This document shows positions 9,003 through 18,900 of a stretch of 56,426 bases of DNA, piece after piece (position 1 is the first letter of the stretch; each line of letters opens with the position of its first letter). The DNA comes from JAXGMQ01 sp964613055. Lineage in GTDB: Bacteria > Caldisericota > Caldisericia > JAAYUI01. A program made the translations under genes and the position numbers. Where the stretch lies: contig CAZTGD010000011.1 in the NCBI GenBank assembly GCA_964613055.1, positions 1 through 56,426 on the forward strand. The letters run 5' to 3'. The notes below the pieces were generated by a model. The model searched no databases and was not told the DNA's origin. It was given only the letters and a program-made list of their open reading frames with translations.

Positions 9003-9761
9003 TCAATATTGTCTGGATTTGCTACGTTTCCAGAACCTGAACAGTTTTTTTCTTTTCGCTGTTTTAATGAGTGCTGGTATTGGTGTCCCAAAGATGAGGT
9101 GAGTGGCTAGAATAACGAATCCAACAGGTCTAGCCTTGCCACAGATATGACTTTCACTTACTCTCTCTAAGAAATGAGATTCACTGATTGGCGGAGCGTT
9201 AGCCGCGGATACGAGTATCTGCCTCCAAGAGAGAACAACCTTCTGTTCGTTTGCATACTGGGTGACCCAGTACATACCCCTCTCCTGTAGCTGACGCACC
9301 CTTTCACGGGTTATGTCAAGTATGTCGGCGATGTCTTGAAGTGTACGCTTTTTCTCATGTTTCATTCCAAAACGTTCGATGAGTACATATGCCGACCTGG
9401 GTGGGATCTTTGTGATAAGGAAACCGAGAGAGTTCTGGTTCTCATAACAGGCAACAGATTCGATAATACTCCTTATCAGATCCTTGTTACCCATGTTCAA
9501 CTTAAGACATTCAATGAAATCGGGTGACGGTTTTCCATTGATTGAAGCACACTCATTGAGCATCTGAAGCTTCTTTTTGACTTGATTCAAAGATTTGAAA
9601 CCGAAGTGGTAAATGGCGAGTAACCTCTCCTCGTCGCACTTGGATAGATCATCGAGTGTCTCTATGCCATGACTTTTCAGCCTGGATTTTACTCGATGCG
9701 ACAGATCGAGTATCTCTATCGGATACAATCGCAACTGCTCAAGTACAATAAATCTCGGCAA
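9003..9761 (-). CDS. RNAP alpha-CTD-like / sigma-70 region 4 fusion protein
   Basis: 252 residues, TTG start with GGAGG 5 bases upstream. Residues 11-70 resemble the helix-hairpin-helix C-terminal domain of the RNA polymerase alpha subunit (SHRVKSRLKSHGIETLDDL...FGFKSLNQVKKKL). Residues 119-170 resemble sigma-70 region 4 (ERFGMKHEKKRTLQDIADIL followed by DITRERVRQLQERG), including the RTL...TRERVRQ helix-turn-helix core that reads the -35 box. There is no region 2 or 3, so it cannot melt promoters as a normal sigma factor. The C-terminus is basic (KRKKLFRFWKRSKSR). It probably acts as a DNA-binding transcription regulator that mimics polymerase parts. It lies directly downstream of hsp20, separated by a GC-rich hairpin. 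Confidence 0.75.
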   Translation of the reverse strand: MPRFIVLEQLRLYPIEILDLSHRVKSRLKSHGIETLDDLSKCDEERLLAIYHFGFKSLNQVKKKLQMLNECASINGKPSPDFIECLKLNMGNKDLIRSIIESVACYENQNSLGFLITKIPPRSAYVLIERFGMKHEKKRTLQDIADILDITRERVRQLQERGMYWVTQYANEQKVVLSWRQILVSAANAPPISESHFLERVSESHICGKARPVGFVILATHLIFGTPIPALIKTAKRKKLFRFWKRSKSRQY

Positions 9762-9777
9762 TTATTCCTCCGGTTCC

Positions 9778-9801
9778 GGTCGCCCCCGAGCGGGGGCGAC
9801 C
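9778..9801 (-). terminator. GC-rich hairpin between hsp20 and the sigma-4-like gene
   Basis: GGTCGCCCCC (9778-9787) pairs with GGGGGCGACC (9792-9801) around a 4-base loop. It follows the hsp20 stop on the minus strand and lies a few bases before the GGAGG of the next gene. There is no U tract, so it may be a partial terminator or an RNA-stabilising/processing element rather than a strong stop. Confidence 0.45.
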
Positions 9802-9816
9802 ATTTACCTGCTGTGT

Positions 9817-10242
9817 TTAGTCTTCTATCTTGATCTTCTTCGGTTTTTCTGATTCGCTTTTCGGAAGCGTGATGTGTAGGATACCATCAACCGACTTAGC
9901 AGTCACGTTCTCTGAGTTAACCTTTGCAGGGAGTTTGAGTGACCTTGAGAACTTGCCATAGGATATCTCCTTGATATGGAGTTCCTCCTCATCGGTTACC
10001 TTGGTTTCCTTTCTCTCCCCTGAAACCATCAGGATGTTATCCCTGATCTCAATGTTGACATCGTCTTTGTTGATACCGGGGATTTCAATCTTCACCCTGA
10101 AATCTTCCTTGGTCTCACTGACATCAAACATCGGTCTCCAGTTGTCATCTCTCTCTGGGAAAAGACTCTGCAGGAAACGTCTCCTAAACTCAACCGGGAA
10201 ATCGAATGGATCTCCGTTCTTTTCAAATCTGACTATCGCCAT
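9817..10242 (-). CDS. Small heat shock protein, Hsp20/alpha-crystallin family
   Basis: 141 residues, the usual size. An alpha-crystallin domain spans about residues 38-130, with the family's A-x-x-x-x-G-I-L strand (AKSVDGILHITLPK). The short N-terminal arm contains 'RRRFLQSLFPERDD'. It is an ATP-independent holdase that keeps unfolded proteins soluble in the cytoplasm. GGAGGTG lies 7 bases before the ATG. Its promoter carries a palindrome over the -35 region, suggesting repressor control. It probably heads a unit with the sigma-4-like gene. Confidence 0.95.
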   Translation of the reverse strand: MAIVRFEKNGDPFDFPVEFRRRFLQSLFPERDDNWRPMFDVSETKEDFRVKIEIPGINKDDVNIEIRDNILMVSGERKETKVTDEEELHIKEISYGKFSRSLKLPAKVNSENVTAKSVDGILHITLPKSESEKPKKIKIED

Positions 10243-10275
10243 ATTTTCACCTCCATTGTTTGTTTAACTGTGGAT

Positions 10276-10314
10276 ATGTTATCCCCATGAAAATATTTGT
10301 CAACCCCTTGACAA
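10276..10314 (-). promoter_or_regulatory. hsp20 promoter with palindromic operator candidate
   Basis: On the minus strand TTGACA (10298-10303), a 16-base spacer and TAACAT (10276-10281). The -35 box sits in a perfect palindrome, TTGTCAA-CCCC-TTGACAA (10297-10314). The predicted leader is about 26 bases and carries GGAGG. It is not the CIRCE element of HrcA. Confidence 0.6.
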
Positions 10315-10440
10315 TAACATTTTGTTAATCAAATTAAGTTATGATATTAGAGGGCTTACACTATTTTGAGAATGAAAATTGATATATTTTGTCAAGTACT
10401 TTTAGAACGTTAGTCGATAATCGATGTCAATCCTGGAAAA

Positions 10441-11733
10441 TCAGACGCGTACCTTCTGCATTTGAACACGGAATAGCTTTGTTTTAGTGTTCTTTGGTGA
10501 ATCAGAGAATGGGTTTAAATACTCCCACACAACTTCTCCATCCGTAGTCACCTCAAACAGTCGCCCATCCGCACCGGAGCAAATAAGTGTGTTACCACAG
10601 GGTAGTCTCTGTACTCCGGAGATGTGATCTGAATAGAAGTCACTCCGAGGATCGGCTGTATAACGCCATTCCAACTCACTGGGCAGATAAGAATAATTAC
10701 CCATTTTATAGGTATTCCCCTCTATGGCCGGTTTGAATTCATCTACTGAGGAGTAGTTCCTGCCAGTAGTTCTCGTGCCATTGTTGAATACGAGAAGGTT
10801 GCCATCTCCATACAATCCCTCATCAATCCATTGTATATCATGCTGGAAGAATAGTGTCCATTTCTGTTCATCCCCAGCCCTGTATGCCATTGGGTTGCCC
10901 CACCTGAAAAGGATGTCACCAGATTCGATATGATCTATTATGTAAACCTCCGCATGGTGTGGTGAACTGATGACAACCTGATCAAGTTGTTCATTGTAAT
11001 CAACAGTGTTTATATGCGTCCAATCTGGATTGGCTGGGTTCTCAATACCGTTCGCTGTGAAATTGAAATCAATCAATTCTGGATGTCTGAACACACGTCC
11101 ATAGTTTTCTTTTTTGTTGTCATAATCTTGAATCAGGTGATCCATCAACCTCCATTCCCAATCTATCTCAGCACTTCCATCATCCAGGTTTGGTTCCACC
11201 TCAATTATTTTATCAACGAAGATGTAATCACTTTTAATCAGATTTGGATTCCTGCCAGCAGATATAGCATCGTCTCTGCTTATCCTTTCCCAAGTGATAA
11301 TGAGTATGTTTCCATTTGACATGTATTCAACGTCATGGTGCAAACATATGTCGTCTTCTGCCAGAGTGTATTGCCAAACAATGTTACCGTCACAGTCCAT
11401 CAGCTTGACTCTTCCTCCCCTGCCACCATTCGGGAAGGACCTACATGCTTTTGATCTAACCGTTTCAGTCCTTAGGAGGTACCTATTCTCTAAAAGGTAA
11501 ACACAGTTGCCGGGATTTGATTCTCCAACCCACGAGTGAACCACGTTGCCATTAAGATCAATCAGATAGGTGGTTGTAGATGATAATGGTGCAAATAGCG
11601 TGTATTCTTCGACTGCTCCATCTTTGATAACTGTTAATCCCCTATCGGATACCGCATCAGCGTCAACAATAGGCAGTAGTATAAAGGATAACACCAACAC
11701 AGACATAACAAATATTTTCTCTTTCACTTTCAT
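10441..11733 (-). CDS. Secreted arylsulfotransferase-like protein (ASST family)
   Basis: 430 residues from the ATG at 11733, which has AAAGGA 5 bases upstream; the frame extends upstream to 11802 but that part lacks a ribosome site. A signal peptide (VMSVLVLSFILLPIVDADA) is followed by a propeller of the arylsulfotransferase family: 'DLNGNVVHSWVG' near the N-terminus, 'LHHDVEYMSNGNILI', 'DWTHINTVDYN', 'FFQHDIQWID' and 'RLPCGNTLICSG'. Several histidines sit at blade starts, as in the family, where one is the sulfate acceptor; I cannot assign it with certainty. The substrate is unknown, and many such homologues may only be structural propellers. It stands alone, divergent from the K+ channel gene. 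Confidence 0.75.
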   Translation of the reverse strand: MKVKEKIFVMSVLVLSFILLPIVDADAVSDRGLTVIKDGAVEEYTLFAPLSSTTTYLIDLNGNVVHSWVGESNPGNCVYLLENRYLLRTETVRSKACRSFPNGGRGGRVKLMDCDGNIVWQYTLAEDDICLHHDVEYMSNGNILIITWERISRDDAISAGRNPNLIKSDYIFVDKIIEVEPNLDDGSAEIDWEWRLMDHLIQDYDNKKENYGRVFRHPELIDFNFTANGIENPANPDWTHINTVDYNEQLDQVVISSPHHAEVYIIDHIESGDILFRWGNPMAYRAGDEQKWTLFFQHDIQWIDEGLYGDGNLLVFNNGTRTTGRNYSSVDEFKPAIEGNTYKMGNYSYLPSELEWRYTADPRSDFYSDHISGVQRLPCGNTLICSGADGRLFEVTTDGEVVWEYLNPFSDSPKNTKTKLFRVQMQKVRV

Positions 11734-11784
11734 AGGATTCCTTTCGCTGTTATTTTTTACGTAATATTTTCCCATCTTGTCAGC

Positions 11785-11812
11785 TTGAGTTTGACGTAAC
11801 AATCTGTAGAAT
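11785..11812 (+). promoter_or_regulatory. Leaderless-type promoter
   Basis: TTGAGT (11785-11790), 16-base spacer, TAGAAT (11807-11812), then 7 bases to the ATG at 11820. No Shine-Dalgarno sequence in the gap. Confidence 0.6.
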
Positions 11813-11819
11813 CTTATTC

Positions 11820-12671
11820 ATGCAATCAAAATATAACCTCGTGAAATACCGGGTCTATGAGATTGTTGAACAGGGGAAACCAGGTGATACTGCCAGCCTA
11901 ATATTTGATTGGTTCATCATTATCCTCATTGTGCTGAATATTCTTGGTTTCATCATAGGTACACTACCTGGAATTTCGTTTCACAGAATGCTGGTTTTAT
12001 TTGAATTATTCTCAGTGGTCGTATTTACTGTTGAATACGCTTTGAGAGTGTGGACAGCCCCATGCAATCCACACTATCGACATCCAGTTTACGGAAGATT
12101 TAGCTACATGTGCTCTACGTTTGCATTAATAGATTTCGCCGCGATACTGCCCTTCTATCTAACAGTTACCATCGGAAGTGTTGTTGACCTTCGGTTCATC
12201 AGGATATTCAGGTTATTCAGACTCCTCAGGGTGCTGAAACTCGGAAGGTATTCATTGGCGTTGAGGGTTCTTGGTCAGGTTTTTAAGGAAAAGCTGTCTG
12301 ATCTGGTTATATCTGTTTCAATAGTTCTGGTACTCATTATCCTCTCAGCATCGATTCTGTTTTTCCTGGAGCACCCACATCAACCAGAAATTTACTCAAG
12401 CATACCCCAAGCAATGTGGTGGGCTGTATGCACATTGACCACAATAGGCTACGGTGATATCGTCCCTTTAACCATATCTGGCAGGATTGTAACAGCCATC
12501 ATTTCGATTCTTTCCATAGGAATTGTAGCGCTTCCAGCCGCGATACTGGTCTCTGGGTATGTCGAGATAAACGGTAGAAACAACAGAAGTTCACGTAGAT
12601 ATGTTAAAACAACTCAACAATTGATTATTAAAAGGAATACGGGTAAACAAAAACGATGGAAAAGTGTCTAA
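11820..12671 (+). CDS. Voltage-gated potassium channel
   Basis: 283 residues with six transmembrane helices of the Kv type. S4 has regularly spaced arginines (RFIRIFRLFRLLRVLKLGR). The pore loop carries the K+ selectivity filter in 'CTLTTIGYGDIVPLT'. The filter lies between S5 and S6, and S6 is followed by a short basic tail. The protein would tetramerise in the cytoplasmic membrane and conduct K+ in response to voltage. The start is inferred as leaderless. It precedes the NfeD-like/flotillin pair by 58 bases and may be co-transcribed with it, although that pair has its own ribosome sites. Confidence 0.93.
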   Translation: MQSKYNLVKYRVYEIVEQGKPGDTASLIFDWFIIILIVLNILGFIIGTLPGISFHRMLVLFELFSVVVFTVEYALRVWTAPCNPHYRHPVYGRFSYMCSTFALIDFAAILPFYLTVTIGSVVDLRFIRIFRLFRLLRVLKLGRYSLALRVLGQVFKEKLSDLVISVSIVLVLIILSASILFFLEHPHQPEIYSSIPQAMWWAVCTLTTIGYGDIVPLTISGRIVTAIISILSIGIVALPAAILVSGYVEINGRNNRSSRRYVKTTQQLIIKRNTGKQKRWKSV

Positions 12672-12729
12672 TATATCGCAGGAGATTTCCACCCACAGTG
12701 CATCAGGTGCATAGAAAGGAGTATTTGTT

Positions 12730-13296
12730 ATGAGTGGAGTACAGCTGACATATTTTCTGATGACTATCGTACCAACAGCGTTGCTGGGAGTTATGCTATT
12801 CCTGGGTTTGGATTCGGGATCAGACGTTGATATCGATGTGGGCATGGATGCAAACATCGATATCGGTGACCTGGATGGAGGTCCCGGCATCTTCAGTCTC
12901 AGACTGATCCTTGCTTTTGTTATAGGCTTTGGTCTGGGCGGTTTCCTGGCAATCGCATACAACTGGTTCATCCCGCACTGGCTTGTAGGGATCATTGGTG
13001 GTCTGACAATCTACTTCCTCGTCTATCTCCTGCTCAGACTGTTGTACAATCAGCAATCCTCAACCCAGATAAGTCATCTTTCACAGAAGGGTAGAAAAGC
13101 CACTGTCTCGATTGCCATCCAACAAGGCAAGGTTGGGCAGATAAAGGTCTCCGATGTGAAAACGGGGTTGACCTCCTACATGACAGCGCGATCGTACGTC
13201 GAAGATGATGAATTTAGGAAAAACGAAGTGGTTATTGTCAAATCTATCACTGGTGGGGTAGCAAAGGTTATCTCAGCTGAGATTGATTTGAATTAG
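12730..13296 (+). CDS. NfeD-like membrane protein, flotillin partner
   Basis: 188 residues. There is an N-terminal helix, an unusual acidic Asp/Gly loop (residues 28-56, rich in D-V-D/D-I-D), two further helices (about 60-105), and a C-terminal beta domain resembling the OB fold of NfeD/YqiJ proteins (GRKATVSIAIQQGKVGQIKV). NfeD-type proteins are encoded next to SPFH/flotillin proteins and work with them in membrane microdomains, as here: the flotillin gene starts 14 bases downstream. AAAGGAG lies 8 bases before the ATG. The acidic loop might bind a divalent cation; that is inference. Confidence 0.75.
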   Translation: MSGVQLTYFLMTIVPTALLGVMLFLGLDSGSDVDIDVGMDANIDIGDLDGGPGIFSLRLILAFVIGFGLGGFLAIAYNWFIPHWLVGIIGGLTIYFLVYLLLRLLYNQQSSTQISHLSQKGRKATVSIAIQQGKVGQIKVSDVKTGLTSYMTARSYVEDDEFRKNEVVIVKSITGGVAKVISAEIDLN

Positions 13297-13310
13297 AAAG
13301 GAGAAGAAGA

Positions 13311-14744
13311 ATGGATGGAATGATGATTGGAATCGTGGTTGTTGCTAGTATCGTAGGGTTTATTATCATAATTGCCCTGTTTGTCGCCAACTACATCAAG
13401 GCTGAACCTCACGAAGCAATAATCCTTACTGGCCGAAAACACAAGAGAGTAATTGAGGATGAACACGGCAGACGAGTAGTCAGGACGGGATGGAGATCTA
13501 TCGTTGGTGGTGCCACCCTAAAGATACCCATAATTGAAAAGGTCAATCGCATAACACTCGAACTGATGAATCTGTCAGATGTAAAAGTAGTCAATGCATA
13601 TTCCAAAGAAGGTGTCCCGATAACAATTGACGCCGTTGCCAATGTGAAGATAAGTGCTGAAGAGGAGATGCTAGGCAGAGCAATCGAGCGATTCCTTGGA
13701 AGCGACAAGCCACACATCAAACAGATCATTCGAGAGACACTCGAAGGACAGCTCAGAGACATCATCGGTGTGCTCACTGTAGAACAGCTCTACCAGGAAC
13801 GTGATATGTTTGTACAGAAAACCCTTGAGCAGACGGGCGAGGAACTGGCAAAGATCGGTGTCATCATCGACATAATCAACATCCAGGACATCCGTGACGA
13901 AAAGGGCTATCTGGAAGCTCTCGGTGAGAGAAGAACAGCAGAGGTAAAGAGAGACGCAGCCATAGGTACGGCAAAGGCTCAGCGTGATGCGATGATCGAG
14001 TCTGAGACAGCTCGCAGAGAAGGTGAGACTGTAAAGGCTGAGCAGGAGAGAATGATTGCGGAAGCTCAGAAGGATCGTGATGTCGCCAAGGAAAACTACC
14101 GTGGTGAAACCCTTTCTGCCCAGAAGAATGCTGACCAGAGGGGGCCACTTGCCGAAGCGTATGCTCGAAAAGAAGTTGTTGTCGCAGAACAGGATGTGCT
14201 GGCTCAGGAACAGAAAGCCAGAGAGCATGTCGAGCTTGCCAAGGTGAAGGCTGAGGAACAGAGATACAGGGCTGAGGTAATCATCCCCGCAGACGCTGAA
14301 AAGCAATCTCAGATACTTCGAGCAGAAGGTGAGGCTCAACAGATATTGAGGGTTAGGGAAGCTGAAGCTGAAGGTATCAGAAAGGTATCCGTCGCAGAAG
14401 CAGACGGTTTGAAGGCGAAGGCTGAGGCATGGAATGCCTACGGAGACGCCGCCAAACTCAACCTCATACTGGAAACCTATACCAATGTAGCTCAGAAGGG
14501 ATCTGAAGCACTCGGTCAGATCAAGTTTGACAAGGTAGTTGCTATCGATGGTGGTGGTGATTCAAAAGGAGGCAATTCAATAAGCCGACTGATGAATGCC
14601 GCACCAGGTGCGCTGGTCAAGTTTATGGAACAGATGAAGGCGGCTACAGGCATCGATGTTGAGGATTTCCTGAAGAAATACCTCTCTAAGAACAAACTCT
14701 CAGATGAATCAATGACTGTTGAAACCGACGACAACGTAGAGTAA
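13311..14744 (+). CDS. Flotillin-like SPFH domain protein
   Basis: 477 residues. A single N-terminal membrane segment (IVVVASIVGFIIIIALFVANY) is followed by an SPFH/band 7 domain (about residues 30-190). A long Ala/Glu/Lys-rich coiled-coil 'flotillin' region follows (about 200-375, with repeats such as EAEAEGIRK and AEADGLKAKAEA). The length and the C-terminal 'AWNAYGDAAKLNLILE' agree with the YqiK/FloT family. Flotillins oligomerise at the inner face of the membrane and organise membrane domains. AAAGGAG precedes the ATG. A strong terminator follows. The partner is the upstream NfeD-like protein. Confidence 0.93.
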   Translation: MDGMMIGIVVVASIVGFIIIIALFVANYIKAEPHEAIILTGRKHKRVIEDEHGRRVVRTGWRSIVGGATLKIPIIEKVNRITLELMNLSDVKVVNAYSKEGVPITIDAVANVKISAEEEMLGRAIERFLGSDKPHIKQIIRETLEGQLRDIIGVLTVEQLYQERDMFVQKTLEQTGEELAKIGVIIDIINIQDIRDEKGYLEALGERRTAEVKRDAAIGTAKAQRDAMIESETARREGETVKAEQERMIAEAQKDRDVAKENYRGETLSAQKNADQRGPLAEAYARKEVVVAEQDVLAQEQKAREHVELAKVKAEEQRYRAEVIIPADAEKQSQILRAEGEAQQILRVREAEAEGIRKVSVAEADGLKAKAEAWNAYGDAAKLNLILETYTNVAQKGSEALGQIKFDKVVAIDGGGDSKGGNSISRLMNAAPGALVKFMEQMKAATGIDVEDFLKKYLSKNKLSDESMTVETDDNVE

Positions 14745-14761
14745 CTTACGATGTTTATTCA

Positions 14762-14800
14762 GGAGGGGTGACTTAATCACCCCTCCAATCTTAATTATTT
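14762..14800 (+). terminator. Rho-independent terminator after the flotillin gene
   Basis: GGAGGGGTGA (14762-14771) pairs perfectly with TCACCCCTCC (14777-14786) around a 5-base loop. A U-rich stretch (AATCTTAATTATTT) follows. It ends the NfeD-like/flotillin unit. Confidence 0.85.
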
Positions 14801-14820
14801 GTATAAAAGGAAACAGATCC

Positions 14821-15666
14821 ATGCCCTTGAAGAATATGAGTAATACAAGATTGATACTTATAATCACTGGTATGATACTACTGGTTGCTATATCACTTTA
14901 TTGGTTCATACATAACTCCACTGTCCGGTATTATATCCATTTCATGTCGGTTTTATTCACTCTGCTGTCCACATTTATCGCCTGGTTCAGAGCTAGTGAA
15001 TACGACGAAGACAGGCTATACTGGCTTGGTATATGGATCACAATTCTGATTATGTCAATTGCGTACCTTTCTGTCAGCACTCATTTGTTTGGAGAGTGGT
15101 CAGTCTTCGCTGGTACACTCGCAGTATTGATAGCATTTGCAGGACTGGGTTTGAATGTGACCATATTCCAAAGTCATATAAGCGAAAACACACCGAGAAA
15201 GATCCTTATTTCAATATGGATTTCAATACCAATATTGGTTATCGGATATCTCTATTATTTCATCAGATACGCTCCACTTCAGACTGTAACCTATGTGTCA
15301 GGCAAGCCTGAAATCGTCTCTGCTCCATATGTTGTGAATACACTAGCTATATTTATTATCACTCTCATATCTATTTTTAGTACGATACTTCTACAATCTA
15401 AGCTGTGGATATCAGACAAAAAGAGTAGAATTGACTTGTGGCTTTCATCATTGGCAGTGTATCTAACAATCCCCGTTTGCCTATTCGCACTTGTAAATCC
15501 CACGATAATCGAAAATGTCGACAGTGGTTCGATAGCAATGATTGTCGGTGATTACTTGCTCATACCAATTTGTATAATCATCGGCATCTGCGGGATAATA
15601 AGGGCTAACAAGGGCAAAATCGAAATAAACCCATTTGAACAATTCTCAAACAGCCAAAGAGCTTAG
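14821..15666 (+). CDS. Uncharacterised 8-TM membrane protein
   Basis: 281 residues, with about eight hydrophobic helices evenly spread from residue 10 to 265 and very short loops. The longest loop is 'YAPLQTVTYVSGKPEIVSAPY' (about residue 150-170, predicted outside). The second and third helices are separated by 'RASEYDEDRLYW'. No transporter or enzyme motif is recognisable. An AAAGGA stretch about 9 bases before the ATG is a weak ribosome site. It lies alone between the flotillin terminator and a large secreted protein gene. Confidence 0.7.
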   Translation: MPLKNMSNTRLILIITGMILLVAISLYWFIHNSTVRYYIHFMSVLFTLLSTFIAWFRASEYDEDRLYWLGIWITILIMSIAYLSVSTHLFGEWSVFAGTLAVLIAFAGLGLNVTIFQSHISENTPRKILISIWISIPILVIGYLYYFIRYAPLQTVTYVSGKPEIVSAPYVVNTLAIFIITLISIFSTILLQSKLWISDKKSRIDLWLSSLAVYLTIPVCLFALVNPTIIENVDSGSIAMIVGDYLLIPICIIIGICGIIRANKGKIEINPFEQFSNSQRA

Positions 15667-15969
15667 CGCCATAAATCCACACAGAAGCGGGTTTTATTAA
15701 GTTGTTTCTTCAGATTCGCAAACAACGTATGTCACTCTGTTCAGTATTTTTTCTTAATATTGTGACACATCCAGTCTCAATTATCTCGCTAATTCAGTGT
15801 TGTTGTGTAAATTCTTTCGGAGATATATACCCTTATCATTTATAGCAATGGTATCATGCTTGATGATAGACCTGTGTATGTTAGAATTCGCTATGTGGCA
15901 AATGATTAAACCATGTATCGAAAATAGGTGTATGTAAGAAGGTTTGAATGGATATCCCGGAGGATAATT
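15667..15969. other. Intergenic region with promoter for the following gene
   Basis: No convincing coding sequence. It contains TTGATG (15860-15865), a 16-base spacer and TAGAAT (15882-15887), giving a leader of about 75 bases before the ATG at 15970. I see nothing else distinctive. Confidence 0.6.
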
Positions 15970-18900
15970 ATGAACAGAGTCATAGGTGTAGTGATTTCGG
16001 TTTTGATCGTGTTGGGGACACTCAACATCCAATTTGAAACTGTAGATGCTTTCGATGCCACTGAAAAATATTGTATATTTGTTTCACAAGTCGATAACAG
16101 AGCAAATTTCAGATTCAAGACGGATAAAACTGGAAGCTCAGAGGTTTTTCTATCCGACACTGGAGAGGAAAAACTGATCTGGGATTCACCGGTAGACACG
16201 GACAAACCGGTTGACATTGATAAAGTCTATATATCACACGACAGCTATGAAATCCACGTCAGGATATCACTTCATTCAAAGGTGGAGGATCGATTCGATC
16301 CATACATTTCAATAGGCATTGATACTGATTTGGATGAGAATACTGGCATGCCAAAGTTGAATACGAACTCATACAACATGGGGGGTGAGGATTTCTTTGC
16401 TAGATTCTCAACGGGTTATGGCTATCAGAAATTTATCCTGGATGCCTGGGACAGCCAAAGAGGAGACACCATAGAAACCGGTGGTCTTGGCGAAGGTGTT
16501 TACAAAGATGATCAGATATCGTTTTCAATACCAAGACGTGCGATTGGTAATCCTGTAAAACTTGACCTAAAAGTAGTCGGACGTGTCTATCAGGCAACAA
16601 ATCCTGACCTTTCGCCTGACCATCTCACCTACTCTCTAACATCAACAGAGCATGCCGAAGGGGTAACAGCGATAATTAAAAATGGTGAATGTGTAATAAC
16701 CACTGATCCGATAAACCAATCGGGGCTATACCAATACCATATTAAAACGGATGAAAGAATATACGCTGTTTCTCATTATGTTATTTGTGACTCAATCGAT
16801 GATGAGGAATGGGTTGAATTGTACCAATCAAATCCATCGATGTATAAGAGACTCAACATTGCAAGTGTTGGTTACAAGATATCCGATGACAGAATATGGT
16901 TCAATTTTCGTTTCTGGGACGGGCTAAAGCACATGGGGGAATACGATTACAAGATTTGGGTAATGTGTGATACGGGTCCTGGTGGTGGATTTGATTGCGA
17001 TAGATACTGTGATGGAAGCAACAATTACATCATGGAGGTCAGCACGGAGTCAGGGAGAACAACCTCAAAGCTCTACAGCGTATCAAAAGGCATGGGTTAC
17101 AATCAACCTCACTTGACTGACATTGAGATTGATGATTCGAAAGGGATTGTCTCTTTTTCATGCAAACTTTCGCGTCTTGGTAACCCCAACGAGATGGATG
17201 TCAGGATTGCTTGTGGTGGATGGAAAGCACCAGAATCGTATTGGGACTCGACGGATAAACTGATGATACAAACATCGATCGAACCAGATGAACTCGTTTT
17301 CGAAAAGATTATTGACGATGGAGAGGACGAATGCACATATGATATCAGAAAGGTAGAATGTGTTCATAATGATAATGCGCTGTTCTTCAGAATAGGTCTT
17401 AAAGAGAAACTCGACGAACAGAATTCTCGCGGTATCGTTCGGATCATGATAAACAGCGACCTCGATGTGACCACTGGATTACCCCCGAGTTCTGTCAACG
17501 CGGGTGGTGAAGACAAAATGATCGAGATTGAGATCGATCCATATGGAATTGTTGGGCAGGTATTCGATCTTTCAGATTCCAACAATCCAAAGCTAATATC
17601 AACACTTGATGTCAGCTACGAGAATTCTTTACTTGAGGTGTCAGTAGATCTTGTCCACCTACAATCAACCAAAGGGATTATTTTCTTTGTCGTTTCTCGA
17701 TACTCGAATCGCCCAGGACTTGATGATGTCACCGAATGGAACCTGATGTATAGCCTAACAGATTCTCCAATTGAGGAACCTTGTTATGTTGTTGCACCAT
17801 ACCTGGTCCACATTGAAGACGATGGTCAAGTTGAATTGCAATGGAAACCCATTAATGAAGAGATAAAAGGATACAACATATACAGAGCGATCGCAGGTAA
17901 GGATTTTGAGAGGATAAATGATGATATCATTGGAAGTGAACAGACCGACTTTATTGATGATGGTTTGACTAACGGTTTAGCTTATCGATACTACATCAGG
18001 ACAGTCTGTCCAAATGGAACCGAAGGACTGAAATCAAACACAGTCAGTGCGAAACCGAAAGCAATTGTAACAACACCTATAATACACATCTCGCCATCCA
18101 TTGTAGATATGGGAGAGATTCTTAACCCGCTAGGTCAGTACCGATCAGTACAGATAAAAAATGATGGACCTGTTAATTTTGATGGCATCATAATCCCTCA
18201 AACAGATTGGCTAAGTGTGAATCCAACAAACATATCCTTGAAAGCGGGTGAGTCAATCGATGTAAAAATATCGATCACCAAAAATCTGGTCGCCGGGAAC
18301 TACACAGGCACTCTGATGCTAAAGGGCTCAGGAGTTAACAGATCGGTTACCATCACAACAAACGTTCTTAAGTCAGCACCTTATACAGATTTTGTTAACA
18401 ACCTACAGGCAGATGCTGGCATTGGAACAATTCTATTGAGTTGGAATCCTCCAACCTATAATCACGAAGAACTAATTGAGTACAAGATAACACGCACCGA
18501 GTCATACATGGGCAGTGAAGTCGGTTTACCAGAGATAATCGCCGTTGAACAGGATGAAACAGAGTTTCTTGACGGTGGGATAGATTCAGAGTCAACATTT
18601 ACCTACTCCGTTGTGCCTGTCTATCAATCAGGCGAGGGCATCCCCAGAATAGTGTCAGCTAGTCCAAACCCTCAACCCGTTTATATTCTCATGTCCATTG
18701 GGAAGAATGCGGCAACAGTTGATAACAAGTCGGTAACAATTGATGTTCCACCAACTATAATAGATGACAGGACAATGGTTCCATTCCGCTTTATCGGTGA
18801 AGCCATCAACGCGAGCATTGACTATGATGCAGATTCGAGAACAGCCATTTTCCAACGTGGAAGAAGGATAGTGGAAATACTCATTGGAGGAGCAACTGCA

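Noticed and set aside
10297..10314. CIRCE (HrcA) operator at hsp20
   Set aside because: The inverted repeat sequence and arm length do not match CIRCE; kept only as an unidentified operator candidate.
13671..14339. Long open frame antisense to the flotillin gene
   Set aside because: It is a shadow of the Ala/Glu-rich coiled coil; no ribosome site and low-complexity Leu/Ser composition.
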